Shown here: positions 7,497 through 13,825 of the stretch, in pieces
Numbering within the stretch: the stretch's first letter is position 1
Layout of the letters: each line of letters opens with the position of its first letter
Source: JAFGPF01 sp964409485
GTDB lineage: Bacteria; Chloroflexota; Dehalococcoidia; Dehalococcoidales; RBG-16-60-22
Assembly: GCA_964409485.1 (NCBI GenBank)
Contig: CAYPDM010000038.1
Coordinates: forward strand, 1-14,827
Length of the DNA stretch: 14,827 nt
Reading direction: 5' to 3'
The notes under the pieces: model-generated
Seen by the model: the letters and a program-made list of their open reading frames with translations, nothing else
The model's database searches: none
What the model was told of the DNA's origin: nothing
Program-made: the position numbers and the translations under genes

Positions 7497-9293
7497 CTAC
7501 TCTTCTTCCAGCAAACTAATGTGTAATTCTGCCAGTTGTGCTTCGGTAACCGGAGAAGGTGCGTTAAAGGTCAGGTCTACGGCGCTCTGGTTCTTGGGGA
7601 AGGCAATCACCTCCCTGATGTTCTCCTCACCGGTCAGGACCATCATCAAGCGGTCGATACCGGCGCCGACACCCCCGTGAGGAGGCGCCCCGAAATCGAA
7701 GGCTTCCAGCATATGTCCGAAAAGGCTATCGATATTATCATCGTTATAGCCGAGTATTTTCAATATTTTTTTCTGGAGTTCAGCCCGGTGGATTCTGATG
7801 CTGCCGCTGGCAAGCTCCCACCCGTTGCAGACGAGGTCGTAATTATTGCCGCGTACCCTGTCCGGAGTGGTGTCCAGGAGAGTAATATCCTCATCCTTCG
7901 GGCTGGTGAAGGGGTTATTGGCCGCCTCCCAGCCTCCCGTTTCATCATTTTTGACGATAAGCGGGAAGTCATAAATAAAGGCGAAGGCGAGGACATCAGG
8001 CCTGGTGAGTTTAAGACGGCGCGCCATTTCACGGCGGAGCGTGTCCAGCGCCGGGTATATTTTCTCCGGTTCGCCGGCGACGATGAGCAGGAGGTCTCCT
8101 TTATTTGCGCCGCAGCGCCCGGCCATTTCTTTGACCTGCTCCAGGGTCAGGAATTTGGCGGCGACGGACTTTATATCCTCCAGGCTAAGGCTGTCCAGTC
8201 CGCCCCCCTTGCTCCCCAGTGAGATAGTCAGTAAACCCCCCGCGCCGGCGTCGAGTACCAGTCTGTTCAGTTCGTCCAGCTGGTGGCGACTGTATTCTCC
8301 GCAGCCGGGAGCGGTCAGACCTTTTACCCTGCCGCCTTTATTAATGGCCGTCCGGAAAATGGCAAAGTCTGTCCGCGCGGCGATATCGGTAAGGTCGGCT
8401 ATTTCCAGTCCGTAGCGCAGGTCCGGCTTCTCCGAGGCGTACCGTTCTATGGCTTCGGCGTAGGTCAGCCGCGGGAAAGGCTTGATTATCTGTAAGTCCG
8501 GCTTTATGGTCTGGGTCAGCGAAGTATAAAGCTTCTCGATTAATTCGAGGATATCATCCTGCGTGATGAAACTCATCTCGAGGTCGAGTTGGGTGTGCTC
8601 CGGCTGCCGGTCGGCGCGGTTGTCCTCGTCGCGAAAACAGCGGGCGAGCTGGTAGTATTTATCGAATCCGGCCACCATTAACAACTGCTTGATTTGCTGG
8701 GGAGATTGAGGCAGGGCATAGAACTTGCCGGGATTGAGACGACTCGGCACCAGGTAGTCCCGCGCGCCTTCCGGCGTGCTTTTCACGAATATGGGTGTAT
8801 CCACCTCAATAAATCCCCTCGCGTCCAGGAAATCACGTATATACCTGACAACCCGGTGGCGCAGGAGCATGTTTTCTTTCATACGGGGTCGCCGCAGGTC
8901 CAGGTAACGATATTTCAGGCGCAGGTTTTCATCGACGTCTACTTCTTCATTGATGTAAAAAGGAGGAGTATGGGAAGTATTGAGTATCTCGGTATCCTTG
9001 ACGATTATCTCGATTTCGCCGGTGGGAATTCTGGTATTCTCGGTTCCCACCGGACGCGCCGATACCTCGCCCGTAACCCTGACGACGTATTCGATGCGCA
9101 TGTCCTCGGCGGTTTTCAGGCTTGAAGATGATATTTCCGGGTTGAACACCGTCTGGACTACCCCCTCCCGGTCACGCAGGTCGATGAAAATAAGCCCGCC
9201 GTGGTCGCGCCTCCGGTTTACCCAGCCGGCTAAAGATACTTCACTGCCGATGTGCTCTTTTCTTAATTCACCGCAGGAATGAGTCCTGAACAA
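7497..9293 (-). CDS. aspS: Aspartyl-tRNA synthetase, predicted non-discriminating (Asp/Asn)
   Basis: A 598-residue bacterial-type class IIb synthetase that charges tRNA-Asp, and perhaps tRNA-Asn. The OB-fold anticodon domain is about 1-105; the catalytic core holds QSPQ (196-199), motif 2 at FRDED (220-224) and motif 3 GAGIDRLMM (543-551); the GAD insert is about 285-420. His31 (RRRDHGG) and Gly83 match the residue pair reported for the non-discriminating Pseudomonas aeruginosa enzyme, where E. coli has Leu30 at the first position. If so, Asn-tRNA would be made through GatCAB. Residues 459-460 are Asn-Asn (ANNPFTSP) where most bacterial enzymes have His-His. The TTG start at 9291-9293 has GAGGAG 7 nt upstream. 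It is the first gene of the aspS-tig-clpP operon. Confidence 0.96.
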   Translation of the reverse strand: MFRTHSCGELRKEHIGSEVSLAGWVNRRRDHGGLIFIDLRDREGVVQTVFNPEISSSSLKTAEDMRIEYVVRVTGEVSARPVGTENTRIPTGEIEIIVKDTEILNTSHTPPFYINEEVDVDENLRLKYRYLDLRRPRMKENMLLRHRVVRYIRDFLDARGFIEVDTPIFVKSTPEGARDYLVPSRLNPGKFYALPQSPQQIKQLLMVAGFDKYYQLARCFRDEDNRADRQPEHTQLDLEMSFITQDDILELIEKLYTSLTQTIKPDLQIIKPFPRLTYAEAIERYASEKPDLRYGLEIADLTDIAARTDFAIFRTAINKGGRVKGLTAPGCGEYSRHQLDELNRLVLDAGAGGLLTISLGSKGGGLDSLSLEDIKSVAAKFLTLEQVKEMAGRCGANKGDLLLIVAGEPEKIYPALDTLRREMARRLKLTRPDVLAFAFIYDFPLIVKNDETGGWEAANNPFTSPKDEDITLLDTTPDRVRGNNYDLVCNGWELASGSIRIHRAELQKKILKILGYNDDNIDSLFGHMLEAFDFGAPPHGGVGAGIDRLMMVLTGEENIREVIAFPKNQSAVDLTFNAPSPVTEAQLAELHISLLEEE

Positions 9294-9329
9294 AAGTTGT
9301 CTCCTCGTTGACAGATGTCCTCACTTTTG

Positions 9330-9358
9330 ATTATAGCTTATACCAGTAGGCGCTTCAA
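9330..9358 (-). promoter_or_regulatory. Sigma-70-type promoter for aspS-tig-clpP
   Basis: On the minus strand, TTGAAG (9358-9353) and a consensus TATAAT (9335-9330) are separated by exactly 17 nt. Transcription would start near 9323, giving a leader of about 30 nt with the GAGGAG ribosome site. Confidence 0.7.
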
Positions 9359-9376
9359 CATAATCGTAATTCCCGG

Positions 9377-9405
9377 TTGTATTTAGGCGTAGACTCTGCT
9401 AAAAT
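9377..9405 (+). promoter_or_regulatory. Extended -10 promoter for the homocysteine operon
   Basis: TAAAAT (9400-9405) is preceded by TGC, an extended -10 arrangement, with a weak TTGTAT -35 (9377-9382) at 17 nt spacing. The start would lie near 9412, leaving about 44 nt before the TTG start. No SAM riboswitch or other long leader can fit in this 162-nt divergent region. Confidence 0.5.
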
Positions 9406-9455
9406 GTTATGTAATCCCGCCGGCAATCGTTTAGTGGGAAAAGGGGAAGAGTTAA

Positions 9456-10664
9456 TTGGCCAGGACAATAGCGGAGATAAACGAGAAAATTAAAACAGGC
9501 AAGGCCGTGGTCTTTACCGCCGAAGAGATAATCGATGTTGCCCGGGAAAAAGGCGTAAAAAAAGCGGCACAGGAAGTGGACGTGGTCACTACGGGCACCT
9601 TTGGGATTATGTGTTCTTCCGGGGCTTACTTTAATATCGGCCACACCACACCGCGTATTAAACTCGGGGGCGGCCGGGCTTACCTGAATGACGTACCGGC
9701 TTATACCGGGCTGGCGGCGGTCGACCTGTTCCTGGGGGCGAACGCCCTGCCCGACGACGACCCGCGCAACCGGATACACCCCGGCGAGTTCAATTATGGC
9801 GGCGGGCATGTTATCGAAGAGCTGGTGGCCGGTAAAGATATCCGGCTTATCGCTACAGCCTTTGGCACGGACTGCTACCCGCGCAAGCGACTGGAAACAC
9901 TGATAAATATCAAAGACCTTAACGAGGCGGTGCTTTTCAATATCAGAAACGCCTACCAGAACTATAATGTGGCCGTAAACTGCTCGGATAAGACGATATA
10001 CACGTACATGGGTGTACTGAAACCCCACGTGGGCAACGCAAATTATTCATCGGCGGGGCAGCTTTCGCCGCTGTTTAACGACCCGTATTACAGGACCATC
10101 GGCATCGGCACCAAGATATTCCTCGGGGGCGGCGTTGGTTTCGTGGCCTGGCAGGGCACCCAGCATAACCCCGGCGTGCCCCGCACGGAGAAAGGCTTGC
10201 CCAGGGAAGGCGCCGGCACGCTGGCGGTCATCGGGGATTTGAAGCAGATGAGCCCGCGCTGGCTGGTGGGGACCAGTGTGCTCGGTTACGGGTGCAGCCT
10301 GACCGTCGGGGTGGGCGTCCCGATTCCCATTCTGGACGAGGAAATCCTGGAATATACCACCGTGACCGATGCGGATATACTGGCGCCGGTCATCGACTAT
10401 TCGGACGCCTTCCCCAATCTCAAGCCGGATAAGCTGGCCGAGGTCAGCTATGCCGAGCTTAACAGCGGGAAGATAAAAGTAAAAGGGAAAGACGTGCCGA
10501 CTGCTTCACGCTCCAGCTATCCGAAGGCGGTGGAAATAGCCTCCACACTCAAGGAGTGGATACAAACCGGCAGGTTTCTGCTTGCCGAGGCGGTGCAGCC
10601 GCTGCCCGGCGCGGAGTCCGGCACGGGCGTCAAGCCGCTCAACGAACGCCCTATTGAAGACTAA
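9456..10664 (+). CDS. Homocysteine biosynthesis protein (DUF39 / COG1900)
   Basis: A 402-residue protein of the DUF39 (HcyBio) family. In Methanosarcina acetivorans the homologue, with a NIL-domain ferredoxin, is needed to form homocysteine from aspartate semialdehyde and sulfide. Recognisable blocks are TTGTFGIMCSSGAYFNIGH (45-63), the Gly-rich LGGGRAYLNDVPAY (70-83), FGTDCYPRK (136-144) and LGGGVGFVAWQGTQHNPG (223-240). Cys53 and Cys140 are candidate catalytic or sulfur-carrying residues. There is no C-terminal CBS or ferredoxin extension, so the partner is the separate next gene. TTG 9456 is the start because AGGGGA (9442-9447) is 8 nt upstream. It is the first gene of a three-gene operon and is divergent from aspS. 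The enzymatic assignment is by family, and the exact mechanism is still uncertain. Confidence 0.9.
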   Translation: MARTIAEINEKIKTGKAVVFTAEEIIDVAREKGVKKAAQEVDVVTTGTFGIMCSSGAYFNIGHTTPRIKLGGGRAYLNDVPAYTGLAAVDLFLGANALPDDDPRNRIHPGEFNYGGGHVIEELVAGKDIRLIATAFGTDCYPRKRLETLINIKDLNEAVLFNIRNAYQNYNVAVNCSDKTIYTYMGVLKPHVGNANYSSAGQLSPLFNDPYYRTIGIGTKIFLGGGVGFVAWQGTQHNPGVPRTEKGLPREGAGTLAVIGDLKQMSPRWLVGTSVLGYGCSLTVGVGVPIPILDEEILEYTTVTDADILAPVIDYSDAFPNLKPDKLAEVSYAELNSGKIKVKGKDVPTASRSSYPKAVEIASTLKEWIQTGRFLLAEAVQPLPGAESGTGVKPLNERPIED

Positions 10665-10683
10665 ACGGAGAAGTAAGAGAAGT

Positions 10684-11094
10684 ATGGCCGTTTCCAAAAG
10701 AATTGTAATACGCTTTCCCAAGCGACTGGTAGAGCGACCGATAGTATACCGCCTGGTCAAGGACTACGACCTTGAGTTTAATATACTCAAGGCTTCCATA
10801 ACACCTGAACAGGAAGGACTGCTGGTGCTGGAGCTTAAAGGAAACCAGAAAGAGTATGATAAAGGGATTAATTTCCTTATCAAGGCCGGCGTAAAGATTC
10901 AGTCGCTTAGCCAGGACGTGACGCGCAACGAGGAAAGGTGCACTAACTGCGGAGCCTGTGTTACCGTCTGCCCTACCGGCGCTTTCCGGGTCGACCCTAA
11001 AACAAGGGAAGTGCTGTTCGATAATGAGAAATGCATCGCCTGCGGTCTCTGTATCCCCGCCTGCCCGCCCCGGGCGATGGAAGTGCATTTTTAG
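10684..11094 (+). CDS. NIL-domain 2[4Fe-4S] ferredoxin
   Basis: A 136-residue protein with two parts. Residues about 3-76 form a NIL domain, the ferredoxin-like fold first seen at the end of MetN-type methionine transporters. Residues 83-132 form a bacterial ferredoxin with two complete Cys sets: Cys86, 89, 92, 96 and Cys117, 120, 123, 127. It presumably supplies electrons or helps sulfur transfer for the DUF39 partner, as shown genetically for the methanogen counterpart. The ATG at 10684 gives the usual MAVSKRIVIRFP start; longer frames upstream run into the DUF39 gene. It lies 19 nt after DUF39 and 3 nt before the next gene, with GAGAAG close upstream as a weak ribosome site. Confidence 0.93.
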   Translation: MAVSKRIVIRFPKRLVERPIVYRLVKDYDLEFNILKASITPEQEGLLVLELKGNQKEYDKGINFLIKAGVKIQSLSQDVTRNEERCTNCGACVTVCPTGAFRVDPKTREVLFDNEKCIACGLCIPACPPRAMEVHF

Positions 11095-11097
11095 TGC

Positions 11098-11853
11098 GTG
11101 AAAGAAGATACCTATCAGCCGAGAACCTACCGGCACTGGATTGAAGGCAAAGACCTCACTCCATTTAACGTCACTGTAAAAGAGACCGATTTATACATCC
11201 GCGCTTCTTCCAACCTGCAAAAAAAGGCCCGCCGCCTTGTTTTAAAATACCGCCGCCAGCTTGAGGGCTATATCAAGCGGAATCCCGTTTTTCAAGAGTC
11301 TTTAGAACCCCTCCACGTGCTGGAAGACGCGCCCGCTATCGTTAAAGCGATGGCGGAGGCGGGGCGGAAAGCCGGTGTGGGGCCGATGGCGGCGGTGGCC
11401 GGAGCTATCGCCGAGTACGTCGGACGTGAGTTGCTGGACTTTTCCCCGGAGATAATCGTGGAAAACGGCGGCGATATTTTTATTAAGACTATCCGTAAAA
11501 GAACGGTCGGCGTATATGCCGGGGAATCGCCGCTGACGGGGAAAATCGGACTGGAAATCGAACCCAGGGATACGCCCCTGGGCATCTGCACTTCCTCGGG
11601 CACGGTGGGGCATTCTGTAAGCTACGGCCGGGCGGACGCCGTGGTGGTTGTTTCCACTTCCGCGGCCCTGGCCGATGCCGCCGCTACGGCTATCGGCAAT
11701 CGCGTGCAAAATCACGAGGATATCAATAATGCCATAGAATTGGGCCGGGGCATCGATGGCTTGAAAGGCATCCTCATCATCATCGGCGAGAAGGTTGGTG
11801 TCTGGGGCAATATCAAACTCTGCGAGACATCCGCCGGAGCAGACGCCCCTTAG
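11098..11853 (+). CDS. UPF0280 family protein (COG2122, ApbE-like fold)
   Basis: A 251-residue UPF0280 protein. Family marks include the YRHWIEGKDLTPFNVTVKET start (11-30), ENGGDIFI (122-129), ICTSSGTVGHSVSYGRAD (163-180) and the Ala-rich ADAAATAIGNRV (192-203), the last resembling the ApbE flavin-transferase fold. A COG2122 protein was implicated in homocysteine synthesis or sulfide assimilation in M. acetivorans; its chemical role is unresolved. Placing it 3 nt after the NIL ferredoxin supports a shared pathway. The GTG at 11098 is the only plausible start near the family N-terminus, but its ribosome site (GGAAG inside the previous gene) is distant. It converges with the next gene, with just 2 nt between stop codons and no room for a terminator. 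Confidence 0.88.
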   Translation: MKEDTYQPRTYRHWIEGKDLTPFNVTVKETDLYIRASSNLQKKARRLVLKYRRQLEGYIKRNPVFQESLEPLHVLEDAPAIVKAMAEAGRKAGVGPMAAVAGAIAEYVGRELLDFSPEIIVENGGDIFIKTIRKRTVGVYAGESPLTGKIGLEIEPRDTPLGICTSSGTVGHSVSYGRADAVVVVSTSAALADAAATAIGNRVQNHEDINNAIELGRGIDGLKGILIIIGEKVGVWGNIKLCETSAGADAP

Positions 11854-11855
11854 AC

Positions 11856-12158
11856 TTATCTGGTGATGCTGATTTCCAGCTTATTGATAACGCTGTCCAC
11901 GCCTTTCAGCGGCGCGACTATACCCGCGATGGTGCTTTTAATTATCTCTACGGGGAAATACTTCAGCGGAATATCGGCGCCGTTAAGATTTATCGTTACC
12001 TGACCCTCATTATCGATGCCAAGTTCCAGGGTTTGAATTTCCCCGGTGTCTTTCAGGCTGGTGATAATCCCGCCGATAACGTGGTCGATGTAGTTCTCAA
12101 CAAAGTAGTCGAGATTGATGTGCATATCATTAACGGAAAGGCTTACCTGTCTGGACAT
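11856..12158 (-). CDS. Small conserved-looking protein of unknown function
   Basis: A 100-residue protein I do not recognise. It has no signal peptide, Cys or obvious catalytic motif. The composition suggests alternating helices and strands: an amphipathic N-terminal half (about 10-36), a strand pair around LELGIDNEGQVTINLNG (44-60), and a hydrophobic stretch IKSTIAGIVAPLKGVDSV (70-87) too polar for a transmembrane helix. An AAGGGGGAA ribosome site precedes the ATG. The gene is convergent with, and nearly touching, the homocysteine operon, and lies downstream of the membrane protein gene in the same direction with 114 nt between. It has normal base composition and codon use, so it is probably a real gene. 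Confidence 0.7.
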   Translation of the reverse strand: MSRQVSLSVNDMHINLDYFVENYIDHVIGGIITSLKDTGEIQTLELGIDNEGQVTINLNGADIPLKYFPVEIIKSTIAGIVAPLKGVDSVINKLEISITR

Positions 12159-12223
12159 AGTTGTTCCCCCTTCTTTCGCCGGTTATTTTTTGATGCCGGT
12201 GCGGTTACGTGCCCGCCGGAATC

Positions 12224-12252
12224 AGTATAACACAGGCAGCTACGACTGACTA
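12224..12252 (-). promoter_or_regulatory. Possible extended -10 promoter for the 100-residue protein
   Basis: On the minus strand TATACT (12229-12224) is preceded by TGT (extended -10), with a partial -35 TAGTCA (12252-12247) at 17 nt. It sits 66 nt before the ATG at 12158, so the gene may have its own transcript besides any read-through from 12273-12743. Confidence 0.4.
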
Positions 12253-12272
12253 TAACCTGGTGGCACCGGTAT

Positions 12273-12743
12273 TCAGGAGTGTACGTGATAGATACGCAGC
12301 AGTGCCCACCCGGTTCCGCCGAAAGCCAGACCGGTAATGACCATGACCGCCCCGCTGGCCAGCGCCACCTGGACGAGACCGAAAGCGGCTACCGCCAGGT
12401 AAAGGTAGTTCTCCAGGTTCATCGCCTGGGCGTATGACAGGTGCGCGGGGTTGGTCGGGTCGTAGCGGCCACCCTCCCCCAGTAGGGCCTGGTAAGTGGG
12501 AGCTATGTTGCGGCGGTGTTCGGCGATGGTGTCCGCGGCTTTCTGCGCCGATTCGATATCGGTTACTTTGGTAAATACGTCCGGATTGTCGGGGTCCAGA
12601 GCCAGCGTGACCTGCTCTATCTCCATCCTGTCCACGATAAGGTTGTTCTTGGCAAATCCCTGGCCGATAAAGACACCGCCTACCACGATGGCCACCAGCC
12701 CCAGAAGCATGATCAATACTGCGAGAACACGAGTGAAATTCAT
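12273..12743 (-). CDS. Small membrane protein of unknown function
   Basis: A 156-residue protein, family not recognised. Residues 6-28 form an N-terminal transmembrane helix rich in Leu/Val/Gly. Residues about 29-110 are a soluble, probably extracytoplasmic stretch with charged helices. Residues about 112-150 are hydrophobic and could span the membrane once or as a tight hairpin, with a His-containing C-terminus. No Cys and no clear enzyme motif are present. The ATG at 12743 is chosen over longer in-frame starts because GGAGG (12755-12751) lies 7 nt upstream and the hydrophobic helix begins there. A CRP-like operator and a -10 element lie just upstream, so expression is probably regulated. 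Structure predictions here are by eye. Confidence 0.72.
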   Translation of the reverse strand: MNFTRVLAVLIMLLGLVAIVVGGVFIGQGFAKNNLIVDRMEIEQVTLALDPDNPDVFTKVTDIESAQKAADTIAEHRRNIAPTYQALLGEGGRYDPTNPAHLSYAQAMNLENYLYLAVAAFGLVQVALASGAVMVITGLAFGGTGWALLRIYHVHS

Positions 12744-12773
12744 TTCATTACCTCCCCACCTGTTATTACTAAG

Positions 12774-12802
12774 ATTGTAAGAAATATACGCATTTCTGTA
12801 TG
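12774..12802 (-). promoter_or_regulatory. Activator-type (class II) promoter for the membrane protein gene
   Basis: On the minus strand TACAAT (12779-12774), a 5-of-6 match to the -10 consensus, has only a poor -35 (CATACA, 12802-12797). Transcription would begin near 12767, 24 nt before the ATG. The weak -35 overlaps a CRP-type palindrome, which is the usual look of an activator-dependent promoter. Confidence 0.5.
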
Positions 12803-12818
12803 TGATAATAATCACATA
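12799..12818. promoter_or_regulatory. CRP/FNR-family operator palindrome
   Basis: An exact TGTGA-N6-TCACA core (12801-12816) lies within a perfect palindrome with 8-bp arms and a 4-bp centre (12799-12818). This equals the E. coli CRP consensus core. Its centre lies 41.5 nt upstream of the predicted transcription start of the 12273-12743 gene. The regulator itself is not in the window. Confidence 0.6.
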
Positions 12819-12974
12819 GCGTTTTATAATTTATGTCGAGCAGGCCGGTTGAGAAAACGGGTTATATGGTTTAGATCAACCAGGGCAGAAGGACTCCCGC
12901 CTTTGATTTGCATTGTTACGATTAAATAACATATTTTTGGAACTTTTATCACATACACTTAATGTAATAATCGC

Positions 12975-13029
12975 TAAAATATTTATTAAATAGCTACGGG
13001 CTGTGTTGACATTCAAGTGATTTCATTCT
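12975..13029 (+). repeat. 55-base direct repeat, copy 1 (left edge of scaffold gap)
   Basis: These 55 bases are identical to 13130-13184 and end exactly where the Ns begin. The placement and length suggest a shared assembly k-mer at two contig ends rather than a biological repeat. Confidence 0.9.
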
Positions 13030-13129
13030 NNNNNNNNNNNNNNNNNNNNNNNNNNNNNNNNNNNNNNNNNNNNNNNNNNNNNNNNNNNNNNNNNNNNNNN
13101 NNNNNNNNNNNNNNNNNNNNNNNNNNNNN
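13030..13129. other. Scaffold gap of 100 N
   Basis: Exactly 100 undetermined bases, the conventional filler for a gap of unknown size. Identical 55-mers on both sides imply the contigs may simply overlap, so real missing sequence may be nil. Confidence 0.97.
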
Positions 13130-13184
13130 TAAAATATTTATTAAATAGCTACGGGCTGTGTTGACATTCAAGTGATTTCATTCT
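13130..13184 (+). repeat. 55-base direct repeat, copy 2 (right edge of scaffold gap)
   Basis: Identical to 12975-13029 and beginning at the first base after the Ns. It contains the -35 and the first base of the -10 of the ferritin-like gene's promoter. Confidence 0.9.
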
Positions 13185-13189
13185 ATCAT
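13161..13189 (+). promoter_or_regulatory. Strong sigma-70-type promoter for the ferritin-like gene
   Basis: A consensus TTGACA (13161-13166) and TATCAT (13184-13189, 5 of 6) are spaced by 17 nt. Transcription would begin near 13196, giving a leader of nearly 60 nt. The following suf genes probably share this transcript. I see no clear operator next to it. Confidence 0.75.
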
Positions 13190-13253
13190 TCGTTACGCAA
13201 TACAGGTATGGTAAGGCCGGAGCTATTTCAGAGTTAGCTATAGGAGGTGCCTC

Positions 13254-13784
13254 ATGGCAAAAGAGCAGGATAACACTCTAAAAGCGCTTAAAACGGCGAT
13301 TCAGATGGAAATTGACGGTAAGGAATTCTACCTGGAGGCCAGTCAGGCAAGCAAGAATGAACTGGGGAAGAAACTGCTTGAGCAGCTGGCCGCAGAGGAA
13401 GACGTCCACCGGCAGGTTTTTGAGGATATCTATAAAGATATCAGTGCCAAAAAAGGCTGGCCTGACAAAAAAATCCATCATGACGGCGGCAAGGGCTTGA
13501 GGACGATATTTTCAAAAGCGCTGGAGCAGATGGATAAGGACGTAAGCGCTATTCCCACCGAGCTTGATTCTGTGCAAAGAGCCATGGAAATGGAGAATAA
13601 AACCTTCGATTTCTATAAGAGCCACGGCAGCAAAGCCGCCTATGCTGCTGAAAAACAGTTCTACGAGGCTTTAGCCGTTCAGGAGGAGGAGCATTACCGG
13701 GTCCTCCTCGACTACTACGAATTTCTCAAGAATCCGGCGGCCTATTTCGTCCAGAAAGAACACCCGTCTCTCGACGGCGGCTAA
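13254..13784 (+). CDS. Ferritin-like / rubrerythrin-type diiron protein
   Basis: A 176-residue four-helix protein of the ferritin-like superfamily. Diiron ligands are visible as Glu19, an ExxH in EEDVH (Glu49, His52), Glu112 and a second ExxH in EEEHY (Glu144, His147), spaced as in rubrerythrin-type domains. It lacks the C-terminal rubredoxin domain of classical rubrerythrin, so it would need an outside electron donor or act in iron handling. Roles in peroxide reduction or iron storage are both plausible. The ATG has a near-perfect AGGAGG 6 nt upstream. It stands 41 nt before sufC in the same direction, suggesting shared control with Fe-S assembly. The promoter is described separately. Confidence 0.85.
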   Translation: MAKEQDNTLKALKTAIQMEIDGKEFYLEASQASKNELGKKLLEQLAAEEDVHRQVFEDIYKDISAKKGWPDKKIHHDGGKGLRTIFSKALEQMDKDVSAIPTELDSVQRAMEMENKTFDFYKSHGSKAAYAAEKQFYEALAVQEEEHYRVLLDYYEFLKNPAAYFVQKEHPSLDGG

Positions 13785-13825
13785 TGGCGAAACCAGTAAA
13801 TATAAATCGCTTACAGGGGTGAAAA

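Larger units (their letters stand above)
12744..13253. other. Intergenic region with regulatory palindromes and a scaffold gap
   Basis: This 510-nt stretch separates the minus-strand membrane gene from the plus-strand ferritin-like gene. It holds the class II promoter and operator, an AT-rich part with an imperfect inverted repeat TTATCACAT / ATGTAATAA (12946-12954 and 12962-12970), the duplicated 55-mers around 100 Ns, and the ferritin-like gene's promoter. Bases about 12840-12930 are more GC-rich and not recognised; they resemble no RNA family I know. Confidence 0.6.

Noticed and set aside
7536..8222. A 228-codon plus-strand open frame opposite aspS
   Set aside because: It is a shadow of the AspRS catalytic and GAD region, with no recognisable motifs.
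9308..9337. Plus-strand TTGACA as promoter for the homocysteine operon
   Set aside because: The best downstream -10 needs 18-nt spacing and matches only 4 of 6, and it lies further from the gene than the extended -10 at 9400-9405.
9399..10028. A 209-codon minus-strand open frame opposite the DUF39 gene
   Set aside because: It is antisense to a well-conserved protein and lacks a family resemblance or ribosome site.
12840..12930. Possible structured RNA or riboswitch in the GC-richer intergenic patch
   Set aside because: Only short 3-5 bp complementarities were found and no known riboswitch core was recognised.
12975..13184. The 55-base direct repeats as an attachment site or element boundary
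   Set aside because: They abut a standard 100-N gap on both sides without any intervening gene, which fits a contig-end overlap better.
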